Of a stretch of 20,649 nt of DNA, positions 1 to 7,656 are shown in pieces; within the stretch, counting starts at the first letter, position 1, and every line of letters begins with the position of its first letter. The stretch covers positions 1-20,649 of the forward strand of contig CAMKMR010000005.1 of assembly GCA_946413945.1 (NCBI GenBank). The letters run 5' to 3'. Source of the DNA: an uncultured Lachnospiraceae bacterium. Its GTDB lineage: Bacteria > Bacillota > Clostridia > Lachnospirales > Lachnospiraceae. The notes under the pieces were generated by a model. It was given only the letters and a program-made list of their open reading frames with translations, made no database searches and was not told the DNA's origin. The position numbers and the translations under genes were made by a program.

Positions 1-348
1 TATCGCAGTAAGAAAATCCATATTTTCTGCTTCTGCTATCTCGTTTCCATTTTTCTTTTTAGTAGTTTTTGTTGTGTAATCGGTGACATTTATCTTATAA
101 TCATTTCCATTAGGTTTTTGCTCATCTATAGATTTAACATTTTCTATAAAAGTTCTTACAACTCTGCTTACGTGTTTTTTTACATAATTGCTTTCCCTAC
201 AGTCAGATACATCATCTAACTTCTCGTTACCATAATAGTAATACCTTCCTGCAGCAGCAATAAGACATGTCACAAGCAGAAACACGCTGATAAAACTGGC
301 TATAAAACACAAACCTCTTAAAAAGTTCGCTTTAATGTTCTTATTCAT
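1..348 (-). CDS. Membrane-anchored protein, probable sensor histidine kinase, N-terminal part only
   Basis: An open frame of 116 codons starts at ATG 348 and runs off the left edge. It was too incomplete to be called as a full gene. Residues about 8-35 form one strong membrane helix after a short basic start. A polar segment with RYYYYG, clustered Lys/Thr and no membrane helix follows, looking like an extracytoplasmic sensor region. A GAGG ribosome site lies 5 nt upstream and overlaps the stop of the response regulator gene, so the two genes are tightly coupled. A regulator followed directly by a membrane protein is the usual order of an OmpR-family two-component pair, so a histidine kinase is the best guess. 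The catalytic HisKA and HATPase domains would lie outside the window and were not seen. Other membrane sensors are possible. Confidence 0.6.
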   Translation of the reverse strand, partial: MNKNIKANFLRGLCFIASFISVFLLVTCLIAAAGRYYYYGNEKLDDVSDCRESNYVKKHVSRVVRTFIENVKSIDEQKPNGNDYKINVTDYTTKTTKKKNGNEIAEAENMDFLTAI

Positions 349-356
349 GTTTTCCT

Positions 357-1223
357 CTATTTCATTTTTTCAATCTTATATCCCTGTCCCCAGACAACCT
401 TGAGATATCTTGGGTTCTTTGGATCGATCTCTAATTTTTCACGAATATGTCTGATATGAACTGCAATAACATTATCAGAAGCAATAGCTTCCTCATTCCA
501 TACGGCTTCATAAAGCCTGCCTGTTGAATATATCCTGCCTGTATTCTCTGTAAGGAATTTCAATATATTAAATTCAATAGGAGTAAGCTTGATATCTCTG
601 CCATCGCAAGTTACTTCCTTGGTGCTGTCATTGATCACAAGACCGCCATTTTTTATCACACTGTCCCCTGATCCATCATCTTCCCCATCAGGAGCAGAAC
701 CTAATTCTGTATAACGTCTAAGCTGGGACTTTACACGGGCCACAAGTTCCAAAGGATTAAAAGGTTTTGTCACATAATCATCAGCTCCAATATCAAGTCC
801 CAGAATCTTATCAGCATCCTCAGACTTTGCGGAAAGAAAGATAACAGGTACCTGGCTGATTTCTCTGATTTTTCGTGTTGCCATGATTCCATCCATATTT
901 GGCATCATTATATCTATGATCACCAGATGGAAATCATCAGCTCCGATATTAAGGCCTAAGATCTTATCATTATCTTCAGCCTTTGCTGAAAGCAGAATGA
1001 CCGGCACATGACTTGTTTCTCTAAGCTTAAGTGTAGCCTCTATGCCATTCATTACAGGCATCATGATATCCATGATAACAAGATGTATTTCTTCTGCCTT
1101 CATCTTTTCAAGAGCTTCTTCCCCATTATAAGTCTTAATTACATTATAACCTTCGGCTTTTAAATAAATCTCAACAGCATCTGCTATTTCTCTTTCATCA
1201 TCACATACAAGAATATTGGCCAT
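357..1223 (-). CDS. OmpR/PhoB-family response regulator with a partly duplicated receiver domain
   Basis: A 288-residue DNA-binding response regulator. The start is ATG 1223, with AAGGAG 6 nt upstream; a TTG start at 1247 in the same frame has no ribosome site. The receiver begins with the acidic pair D8-D9 (ILVCDDE). The C-terminal region from about residue 190 is a winged-helix domain with KLTPIEFNIL, the recognition-helix segment VIAVHIRHIREKL and the final VVWGQGYKIE. The odd part lies between them: residues 47-98 and 99-150 are two tandem copies of the beta3-alpha3-beta4-alpha4 segment. Each has its own Asp (D52 in MDIMMP, D104 in IDIMMP), a beta4 Ser (VPVI-L/F-LSAK) and a GADD end. Only copy 2 runs on into VTKPF with the conserved Lys153. 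The family is normally about 225-235 residues, so this protein is about 50 too long. Its partner is probably the membrane protein whose start overlaps its end. Confidence 0.93.
   Translation of the reverse strand: MANILVCDDEREIADAVEIYLKAEGYNVIKTYNGEEALEKMKAEEIHLVIMDIMMPVMNGIEATLKLRETSHVPVILLSAKAEDNDKILGLNIGADDFHLVIIDIMMPNMDGIMATRKIREISQVPVIFLSAKSEDADKILGLDIGADDYVTKPFNPLELVARVKSQLRRYTELGSAPDGEDDGSGDSVIKNGGLVINDSTKEVTCDGRDIKLTPIEFNILKFLTENTGRIYSTGRLYEAVWNEEAIASDNVIAVHIRHIREKLEIDPKNPRYLKVVWGQGYKIEKMK
774..1085 (-). repeat. In-frame tandem duplication of 156 bp inside the response regulator
   Basis: Copy 1 (930-1085) and copy 2 (774-929) each encode 52 residues starting HLVI and ending GADD plus Phe or Tyr. 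By hand count 39 of 52 residues and about 114 of 156 bases agree. The differences are spread over both synonymous and replacement sites. This divergence argues against an assembly stutter or a very recent slip. It suggests either an old duplication or unequal recombination between two paralogous regulator genes. Confidence 0.92.
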
Positions 1224-1284
1224 ATTATTCTCCTTAAATTTCCTCAAATGTAAAAATACTATAATTAAAAAATATTAAAAAAAA

Positions 1285-1313
1285 ATTATATCATTTCTTA
1301 ATTATTTATTAAA
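1285..1313 (-). promoter_or_regulatory. Candidate sigma-A promoter of the two-component operon
   Basis: The -10 box TATAAT (1285-1290) is preceded by TGA, giving an extended -10. A weak -35 candidate, TTTAAT (1308-1313), sits 17 bp upstream. The leader to ATG 1223 would be about 55 nt and is very A/T-rich. The -10 is convincing; the -35 is poor. Confidence 0.55.
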
Positions 1314-1392
1314 TTCCTATAAATCAGCATATTGTCCACACACCTTAAAACAGCATTCCATTCAGCTACACTGCACAATCCACACACCTAAA

Positions 1393-1419
1393 AAACCCGG
1401 CATGTTATATGCCGGGTTT
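1393..1419 (-). terminator. Intrinsic terminator after the small acidic membrane protein gene
   Basis: An 11-bp perfect stem with core CCCGGCAT/ATGCCGGG and a 5-nt loop. On the minus strand it ends in a run of six T (including the last stem bases) about 20 nt past the stop codon. It separates the small gene from the two-component operon. Confidence 0.85.
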
Positions 1420-1436
1420 ATAAGTCACTCAAAATA

Positions 1437-1688
1437 TTATGCTTCTACTGTTTCTGGCTTAACATCTTCTGTGATTTCATCCTGATCTTCATCTTCAAAA
1501 AAATCATCATCAAAATCATCATCAAATTCATCAAAGTCATCAAGATAATCTGGTGTAAGATACTTGTAAACAGCAACTGCAATACCTACGATAAGTGTGA
1601 TAATACCTACGATGATCGCTACTGAGATTATAGCATTCTTTGCTCCCTCAACAGCACCTTCTTCTCTAGTTACTACTTCTTTCTTCAT
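1437..1688 (-). CDS. Small single-pass membrane protein with an Asp/Glu-rich tail
   Basis: An 83-residue protein that I do not recognise as a named family. Residues 1-18 are charged and polar. Residues about 19-43 form one strongly hydrophobic helix rich in Ile, Val and Gly. The rest is a highly acidic tail, with DDFDEFDDDFDDDFFEDED followed by more Glu/Asp. The start ATG 1688 was chosen because an AAGGTGG site lies about 10 nt upstream; an in-frame ATG at 1709 has none. The gene has its own promoter and terminator, so it is a single-gene unit between pcrA and the two-component operon. A cytoplasmic acidic tail is expected if the charged start faces outward, but basic residues on both sides of the helix make topology uncertain. 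No function is assigned. Confidence 0.8.
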   Translation of the reverse strand: MKKEVVTREEGAVEGAKNAIISVAIIVGIITLIVGIAVAVYKYLTPDYLDDFDEFDDDFDDDFFEDEDQDEITEDVKPETVEA

Positions 1689-1728
1689 ATGTAACGTCCC
1701 ACCTTTCATAAAGTCTTATATGTATGTG

Positions 1729-1737
1729 ATTATAACA
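1729..1737 (-). promoter_or_regulatory. Extended -10 promoter of the small membrane protein gene
   Basis: TATAAT at 1729-1734 is preceded by TGT, giving TGTTATAAT. No good -35 is seen at 16-18 bp. The leader to ATG 1688 would be about 35 nt. It lies between the pcrA stop and the small gene. Confidence 0.55.
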
Positions 1738-1770
1738 TAACGTATGATCATATTCCACAGAAAAAACACA

Positions 1771-1798
1771 CGAAATTGTTAAATTTTCCTTAATTTCG
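1771..1798 (-). terminator. Possible terminator of the pspA-pcrA unit
   Basis: A 7-bp stem CGAAATT/AATTTCG with a 14-nt loop spans the pcrA stop codon. On the minus strand TGTG and then six T follow (1761-1766). The stem is AT-rich and the T run is offset by 4 nt, so this is a modest candidate. Confidence 0.4.
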
Positions 1799-4106
1799 CA
1801 AGGGAAGCAAACATTTTCTTTTGTCCTGCCTTTTCAAAATCAACAGTCACCTCATAATCATTTCCGCCCTTGATCATTTCAAGGACCTTGCCTTTTCCAA
1901 ATTTTATATGAGTAACTGTATCTCCTACTGTATAATTTATAGCTGTAGTTTCCGGCATTCCTTTTGACAAGCCATATATCTTAGGTTTTTCAAGCTTCTT
2001 TCCGGTATATACATTTCTTTTAACAGGCTTTGGGGTCTTATATGAACTATATCTATCTCCTCCATAGCTGTCATATCCAGTATAAGAAAAATCGTATCTT
2101 GAATCCCTTGAAAAACTTGATCCGGATGAATAATCAGAGAATGCATCATCATATGCCCCTTGCCTGTCATCCATAGAAAGCCCCCTATATCTGATAAGAT
2201 TCTTAGGAATTTCTTTAACGAATCTTGAAACCGCCGGATACTGGGTCTGGCCATTAAGGGTTCTCTGCTTTGCAGCTGACATGTATAGCTGCTTCATAGC
2301 TCTAGTTATACCAACATAGCAAAGTCTTCTTTCTTCTTCCGTTGCATCCGGATCCTCTGAATCAAGCGACATACCGCTTGGAAAAAGCCTTTCTTCCATT
2401 CCAACCATATAAACATATGGAAATTCCAGTCCCTTGGCTGAGTGAAGTGTCATAAGGGTAACCTTATCGCAATCCTCATCATCCTCACTATCTGCATCTG
2501 CAACTAAAGCAACATCTTCCAATAATCCTGCCAAACTTGGCTCTTCTGCGCCAGCCTCATAATCAGTGATCTTAGATCTGAATTCTTCTAAATTTTCTAT
2601 ACGGCTCCTTGCCTCTAATGAAGTATCAGCCTTTAACTCATCAAGATATCCTGTTTTTTCAAGAATATCCGAATAAAGATTTTCAAGGCTTACTCCCGGA
2701 TCCTCTGCCTCTTTCTTAAAGTCCTCTATCATATCAAAGAAGTCAGTAAGTTTTGACACAGCTCTTCCAACACCCGGTACCATATCACTGTCTCCAACAG
2801 CATCATAGAGATCGATGCCATTGTCCTCAGCATATATCCTTAATTTTTCAACAGTTGCTGCACCAATTCCCCTTCTAGGAACATTTATTATTCTTTCAAG
2901 GGAAATGTCATCTCCCGGATTTACGATACATTTTAAATATCCAACTATATCTCTTATTTCTTTTCTCGAATAAAAGTTAGTTCCTCCAACCAGTCGATAA
3001 GGGATATTTGCTCTAATAAGCATTTCTTCAAGTACTCTGGACTGGGCATTAGTCCTATATAAGACCGCCATATCATTTAAGCTTGCTCCGTCCATCTGAT
3101 CGGATATCATCTGATCAGTAACGCCTTTTGCCTCTTCATATTCATTCTGATATCTTGTGAAGAATACTCTCTCCCCATCAGGATTATCAGTCCAGAGAGA
3201 TTTATCCTTTCTACCCTCATTATTGGCAATGACTCCATTTGCAGCATTAAGGATATTAGCTGTTGAACGGTAATTCTGTTCAAGTTTAACTACTTTAGCA
3301 TCAGGATATTGCTTCTCAAAACTAAGTATATTTTCTATATTAGCTCCACGGAATTTATAGATAGACTGGTCATCATCACCAACTACGCAAAGATTTCTGT
3401 ACTTTGCTGCCAGCATCTCTACAAGAAGGAACTGGGTATGGTTGGTATCCTGATACTCATCTACCATGATATATTTAAATCTTTCCTGATAAAGCTTAAG
3501 CACATCCGGATGAAGAGTAAAAAGCTGGATAGTATTAAAGATAAGATCATCAAAATCCATGGCATTATTCTGTCTTAATCTTTTCTGATATTCATGATAT
3601 ACATTTGCAACTTGCATATCACGATACGAACTTCCAGCATTTCTTTCAAACTGTGTAGGATCAAGGAATTCTTCCTTAGCTTTTGAGATAGTAGAGATCA
3701 TAGCCCTTACAGGATAATTCTTTTCATCCATTCCAAGGTACTTTAAGCTTTCTTTAATTACAGCTTTCTGATCATCTGTATCATAAATGGTGAAATTATT
3801 CGTTCCACCCATTTTTTCATTGAATCTTCTGAGTATCCTTACGCACATTGAGTGAAATGTGCTTACCCAGATATTTTCTGAACCTTCTTTAACTATCTTA
3901 TCAACTCTTTCACGCATTTCTTTTGCAGCCTTGTTGGTGAAAGTAATAGCCAGTATATTGTATGGATCTACTGACTTTTTCTCTATAAGATAGGCTATTC
4001 TGTGAGTAAGTACTCTGGTCTTTCCAGAGCCTGCTCCTGCCAAAATAAGGAGAGGCCCCTCGGTGTACGAGCAGGCCTCTTCCTGTTTATTATTTAATCC
4101 ACTCAT
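1779..4106 (-). CDS. pcrA: ATP-dependent DNA helicase PcrA/UvrD (superfamily 1A)
   Basis: A 775-residue 3'-5' DNA helicase for repair, replication restart and removal of recombinase from DNA. The motifs are in order: Q motif LNNKQEEA (residues 4-11), Walker A GAGSGKT (24-30), ITFTNKAAKEM (54-64), Walker B VDEYQD (215-220), GDDDQSIYKFRGA (243-255), QNYRST, and VTLMTLHSAKGLEFPYVYMVG with the VGITRA motif near residue 620. A low-complexity Ser/Tyr/Asp linker leads to a basic region. The last 50 residues (YTVGDTVTHIKFGKGKV) form the Tudor-like C-terminal domain typical of Gram-positive PcrA, which binds RNA polymerase. Length is normal for the family. The start ATG 4106 shares its A with the stop of pspA (TAATG), and no strong ribosome site lies close by, so translation is probably coupled. 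Confidence 0.97.
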   Translation of the reverse strand: MSGLNNKQEEACSYTEGPLLILAGAGSGKTRVLTHRIAYLIEKKSVDPYNILAITFTNKAAKEMRERVDKIVKEGSENIWVSTFHSMCVRILRRFNEKMGGTNNFTIYDTDDQKAVIKESLKYLGMDEKNYPVRAMISTISKAKEEFLDPTQFERNAGSSYRDMQVANVYHEYQKRLRQNNAMDFDDLIFNTIQLFTLHPDVLKLYQERFKYIMVDEYQDTNHTQFLLVEMLAAKYRNLCVVGDDDQSIYKFRGANIENILSFEKQYPDAKVVKLEQNYRSTANILNAANGVIANNEGRKDKSLWTDNPDGERVFFTRYQNEYEEAKGVTDQMISDQMDGASLNDMAVLYRTNAQSRVLEEMLIRANIPYRLVGGTNFYSRKEIRDIVGYLKCIVNPGDDISLERIINVPRRGIGAATVEKLRIYAEDNGIDLYDAVGDSDMVPGVGRAVSKLTDFFDMIEDFKKEAEDPGVSLENLYSDILEKTGYLDELKADTSLEARSRIENLEEFRSKITDYEAGAEEPSLAGLLEDVALVADADSEDDEDCDKVTLMTLHSAKGLEFPYVYMVGMEERLFPSGMSLDSEDPDATEEERRLCYVGITRAMKQLYMSAAKQRTLNGQTQYPAVSRFVKEIPKNLIRYRGLSMDDRQGAYDDAFSDYSSGSSFSRDSRYDFSYTGYDSYGGDRYSSYKTPKPVKRNVYTGKKLEKPKIYGLSKGMPETTAINYTVGDTVTHIKFGKGKVLEMIKGGNDYEVTVDFEKAGQKKMFASLAKLRKI

Positions 4107-4801
4107 TACTGCTCTGTAGAAGCAACTCCGAGTTTAGCCTTGAGCGCTGCAAGCTCGCCTTCAACTGCTGCATCAGGTGCTGCATCGTACTTTGATGCAA
4201 GCTTATCAACTTCACTTGTAGCTTCTGTTGAGTTAAGTTCTGCTGTTGCATTAGCTCTGTCAAGCATTGCATTAGCCTTTGCTTCCATACGCTCAAAAGC
4301 TGCCATGCTTGATGCTGAATCTCCAACCTGTGACTGTATTCTGTTGATATCCTGCTGAGTCTTTGCAACTCTGATCTTAGCCTTGATAGCATCTCTTCTT
4401 GAATCAAGATCATTGATATCATTTACAAGCTTATCATGCATCTGACGCATCTTCATTGCGTTAGCTGCTGCAACATCATATGTCTGCTGTAATGACTGCT
4501 GCTTTGTAGAAAGCTTTGCCTTTTCCTGAAGGAACTTAGCTGCGTCAGCATCATTTCCAGCAAGAACTGCTTTCTCTGCATAAGTCTGCATCTTCTGCAT
4601 CTCAGCTGTACAAGCGTCAAGCTCTCTCTTTGCTCTCTGCTCATCTGCCATAACAGCTGCTGTCTCTTCTTTAACCTTTCCAAGATCTCTTGTAAGATTT
4701 CTCATTGTCTGATCGATCATCTTCTCTGGATCTTCAGCCTTATCAAGAAGTGCATTGATGTTTGCTGACATAATGTCCTTAAATCTCTGTAAAATTCCCA
4801 T
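4106..4801 (-). CDS. pspA: PspA/Vipp1 (IM30) family membrane-stress protein
   Basis: A 231-residue ESCRT-III-like protein that coats and stabilises the cytoplasmic membrane. The start GILQRFKDIMSANINALLDKAEDPEKMIDQ is the family signature: an amphipathic first helix followed by the A(E/D)DPE turn. Residues about 28-200 are almost entirely long heptad-rich helices (Ala, Lys, Glu, Gln). There is no signal peptide or membrane segment. The C-terminal tail is short, as in PspA rather than in chloroplast Vipp1. AGGAGG lies 13 nt before the start, a slightly long spacing, with GGAAG a little nearer. It is the first gene of a unit with pcrA and has a good promoter. No PspB, PspC or PspF gene is nearby, so its regulation is not the enterobacterial type. 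Confidence 0.93.
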   Translation of the reverse strand: MGILQRFKDIMSANINALLDKAEDPEKMIDQTMRNLTRDLGKVKEETAAVMADEQRAKRELDACTAEMQKMQTYAEKAVLAGNDADAAKFLQEKAKLSTKQQSLQQTYDVAAANAMKMRQMHDKLVNDINDLDSRRDAIKAKIRVAKTQQDINRIQSQVGDSASSMAAFERMEAKANAMLDRANATAELNSTEATSEVDKLASKYDAAPDAAVEGELAALKAKLGVASTEQ

Positions 4802-4888
4802 AATTAATTAACTTCCTCCTTAAATTCACTTATTATTATCAACATTCTTAACATAAGAGCCCACATTTGTGACTCACTGACATTGATA

Positions 4889-4917
4889 ATTATACAAAAA
4901 ATCTCTAACTATTACAA
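4889..4917 (-). promoter_or_regulatory. pspA: Sigma-A-type promoter of pspA-pcrA
   Basis: -35 TTGTAA (4912-4917), 17-bp spacer, -10 TATAAT (4889-4894). A leader of about 80 nt precedes the pspA start. This is the best-matching promoter in the window. Confidence 0.7.
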
Positions 4918-4965
4918 ACTAAAAGATGCAACTTTATCTACAAGAAAAGGCTCTTAATGTTCTGA

Positions 4966-6408
4966 TTATGAACTAACAATCTCTAGTACCACATCTGCTG
5001 ATGTCTTATCTTTATTCGCATTCTCATCAAATGCCATATTTCCAGTCATATTATCAGCATTTTTTTCTACCTTATACTCAGCCTCATCCATCAGTTTATA
5101 AGCATTGATAAGTCTTTCTTCTGCAGCCTCAAGGCTATCTTTATCATCTGTATAAATGATCGCAAATGTATCTTCCCTCTTCACCTTATCTCCCAAATGA
5201 TAAAAAAGTTTTATACCCGCTGCATAGTTTATATCATCCTCTATTTTCAGTCGTCCGGCTCCTAAGATAAGCGACGCCATGCCGACTTCTTTTGTATCAC
5301 AGCTTACTAATATCCCCTCATAAGGAAGCTTTACTTCTTTACTGAACTTTGCTTTTGGTAGAAGCGAATAATCCTCGCAGACAGCATCATTTCCACCCTG
5401 AGAAATGATGAATTCCTTTAATTTTTTATAGGCTTTCTTACTGTCTACAGCTTCTCTTACCATTCTTTCAGCTTCTTTTATCTTTTCTTCTTCAGCAAGA
5501 TTCTTATAGACTGAAGCCTCATCATTAAAAATATCTGACATAAGGACCATCTCCCGGCAAATTATCAGTACCAGGCGGCTGTATCGCTTGTCCACAACAG
5601 TTGGATCAGGATAGTCAAAGCCATATTTTAAAAGGTCTATGGCTTCCTTTACTTCTATCGCATTGCCAACAGTATTTCCAAGAGGCTCATTCATATCAGA
5701 AATTATCGCCCTTACTTTTCTATTAGCCAGCTTTCCTATTTCTATCATGCACTCTGCCAGTTTTCTTGCGCTTTCCTTATCCTGCATAAACGCTCCGGAA
5801 CCACATTTAACATCTAAAAGTATGGCATCTGCCCCGGACGCAATCTTTTTACTCATTATTGATGATGCGATAAGTGCATAGTTATCTACTGTTGCTGTCA
5901 CATCCCTTAAGGCATATATTTTTTTATCTGCCGGGGCCAGATTTTTTGTCTGGGCCGCATCCGAAAAACCCACAGTTTTAACTATCTCTATAAATCTCTC
6001 ATCTGAAAGATCTGATGAAAAGCCTGGTATACTTTCTAATTTATCGATAGTTCCTCCTGTATGCCCAAGTCCCCTGCCGCTCATCTTTGCCATAGGGATA
6101 CCAAGACTAGCTATGATAGGTCCTACAGAAAGTGTAGTCTTATCTCCTACGCCCCCTGTAGAATGCTTATCTAACTTGGTCCCAGCTATCATGGAAAGAT
6201 CCAGCATATCTCCCGACTCGGCCATAGCCATGGTAAGCTCTAAGGTTTCTTCTGCATCCATATTCCTGCACCAGACCGCCATAAGAAAGGCTGACATCTG
6301 ATAATCAGCTATATCCCCCTTTGTATAAGCATCGACAACATATCTTATCTCTTCTTTAGATAATTTTTGCCCATATTTCTTTTTATCGATAATGTCATAC
6401 ATTCTCAT
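4966..6408 (-). CDS. pdp: Pyrimidine-nucleoside phosphorylase
   Basis: A 480-residue cytoplasmic enzyme. It splits uridine, thymidine or deoxyuridine with phosphate into the base and (deoxy)ribose 1-phosphate. Diagnostic motifs are KHSTGGVGDKTT (residues 81-92) and the family signature around MSGRGLGHTGGTIDKLES (109-126), together binding phosphate. LRDVTATVDNYALIASSIMSKK follows, with the Arg, Ser and Lys that hold the pyrimidine. The start ATG 6408 has GGGGTG about 8 nt upstream; an ATG at 6426 lacks a site. The protein is about 45 residues longer than the usual 430-440. A polar stretch at about 447-472, rich in Asn/Asp/Lys, sits just before the last eight residues. It is the last gene after deoB, whose product uses the sugar 1-phosphate. 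Thymidine phosphorylase (deoA) is the alternative name; a Gram-positive host favours pdp. Confidence 0.93.
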   Translation of the reverse strand: MRMYDIIDKKKYGQKLSKEEIRYVVDAYTKGDIADYQMSAFLMAVWCRNMDAEETLELTMAMAESGDMLDLSMIAGTKLDKHSTGGVGDKTTLSVGPIIASLGIPMAKMSGRGLGHTGGTIDKLESIPGFSSDLSDERFIEIVKTVGFSDAAQTKNLAPADKKIYALRDVTATVDNYALIASSIMSKKIASGADAILLDVKCGSGAFMQDKESARKLAECMIEIGKLANRKVRAIISDMNEPLGNTVGNAIEVKEAIDLLKYGFDYPDPTVVDKRYSRLVLIICREMVLMSDIFNDEASVYKNLAEEEKIKEAERMVREAVDSKKAYKKLKEFIISQGGNDAVCEDYSLLPKAKFSKEVKLPYEGILVSCDTKEVGMASLILGAGRLKIEDDINYAAGIKLFYHLGDKVKREDTFAIIYTDDKDSLEAAEERLINAYKLMDEAEYKVEKNADNMTGNMAFDENANKDKTSADVVLEIVSS

Positions 6409-6481
6409 ATCATGATCACCCCACATTTCTAAAATGCTGCTGAGTTTGTAACAAAAATTTCACGTCAGCTTGCAACATTAG

Positions 6482-7639
6482 TTACAACAGGTTTTCTCCA
6501 ATTGCCAGCCTCTTTTCTAATTTAAGCAGCTTTCCCACTGTTGCACCGATATCAGCAAAGGTATCTCTTATCCCCAGCGAGCCCGCCTTTAGATTTTTAC
6601 CATAAATAAGTATCGGAATATATTCCCTTGTATGATCAGTCCCCTTAAAACATGGGTCACAACCGTGATCTGCATTTATTATCAGGACATCATCATCATT
6701 TAATTTATCCATAAGATGAGGCAGCCATCTGTCAAATGCCTCTAAGCCGTTTTTATAGCCTAAAGCATCTCTTCTATGTCCCCATGTGGAGTCAAACTCT
6801 ACCAGATTAGTAAAGATAAGACCTTCACTTACTTCATCCAAGGCATCCAAAGTCTTATCCATACCATCCCCATTACTTATGGTATGTACAGCTTTACTGA
6901 TGCCGCAACCTGAGAAAAGATCATTTATCTTTCCTACTGAATAGACATATACCCCTTCTTCCTTTAGATAACTAAGGAGATTATCCTTATCGGGACTAAG
7001 TGCATAGTCGTGTCTGTTGGCAGTCCTTACAAATTCATTATCTTTTTTAACAAAAGGTCTTGCTATAACTCTTGCCACCTGATAGTCTCCCAGCAGTATC
7101 TCTCTTGCTTTTTCACACCAAAAGTAAAGCTTATCAAGACCTGTTGTTTCCTCAGAAGCAGCAATCTGGAATACCGAATCCTGAGATGTATAAATGATAG
7201 GATATCCCGTCCTCATCTGCTCATCCCCTAATTCCTTTATTATCTCTGTTCCAGAAGCCACTTTATTTCCAAGAACTCCCCCACATCCGGTCACTTCGAT
7301 AAATTTATCTATTATCTCTTTAGGAAAGCCATTCTGATAGGTCTGAAATGGTACCACGGTGTTTATTCCAACCATTTCAAAATGTCCCGTCACAGAGTCC
7401 TTTCCTCTCGAAATCTCCGCTGCTTTACCGTAAAGTCCGATAGGATCTTCAACTTCTCCGATTGCTTTATTTATCCCGGGAATATTTCCAAGCCCTAAGA
7501 TCTTCATATTATCAAGTTTTATATCCGGATACTTTTCAGCCAGATGACCTAATGTATCCGCTCCCTTATCTCCATAAACAGCCGCATCAGGAAGTTCTCC
7601 AACCCCAACACTATCAATAACTATCCAAACTACCCTCAT
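6482..7639 (-). CDS. deoB: Phosphopentomutase
   Basis: A 385-residue metal enzyme of the alkaline-phosphatase superfamily. It interconverts (deoxy)ribose 1-phosphate and 5-phosphate, linking nucleoside breakdown to the pentose phosphate pool. The start VVWIVIDSVGVGELPDA carries the first metal-binding Asp (D9). GKDSVTGHFEM contains the Thr that is phosphorylated in the active enzyme. FDSTWGHRRD, NADHGCDP and TDHTREYIP supply the remaining Asp and His metal ligands. The length matches the family. The start at 7639 follows a GGGGTGA site and lies 17 nt after the stop of the upstream peptidase gene. It is followed by pdp in the same direction, a common functional pair. Confidence 0.97.
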   Translation of the reverse strand: MRVVWIVIDSVGVGELPDAAVYGDKGADTLGHLAEKYPDIKLDNMKILGLGNIPGINKAIGEVEDPIGLYGKAAEISRGKDSVTGHFEMVGINTVVPFQTYQNGFPKEIIDKFIEVTGCGGVLGNKVASGTEIIKELGDEQMRTGYPIIYTSQDSVFQIAASEETTGLDKLYFWCEKAREILLGDYQVARVIARPFVKKDNEFVRTANRHDYALSPDKDNLLSYLKEEGVYVYSVGKINDLFSGCGISKAVHTISNGDGMDKTLDALDEVSEGLIFTNLVEFDSTWGHRRDALGYKNGLEAFDRWLPHLMDKLNDDDVLIINADHGCDPCFKGTDHTREYIPILIYGKNLKAGSLGIRDTFADIGATVGKLLKLEKRLAIGENLL

Positions 7640-7656
7640 TCATTCACCCCAACTTT

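Noticed and set aside
1224..1247. Upstream TTG start adding eight residues to the response regulator
   Set aside because: There is no ribosome site before it. ATG 1223 has AAGGAG at 6 nt and gives the usual MxNILVCDDE start.
4140..4358. Plus-strand open frame of 72 codons opposite pspA
   Set aside because: It is an Ala/Ser-rich shadow of the coiled-coil gene, with no ribosome site and no recognisable protein features.
4853..4953. Inverted repeat AAGAGCC/GGCTCTT around the pspA promoter
   Set aside because: The 7-bp arms are almost 90 bp apart, which is easily chance. They do not form a terminator for pdp.
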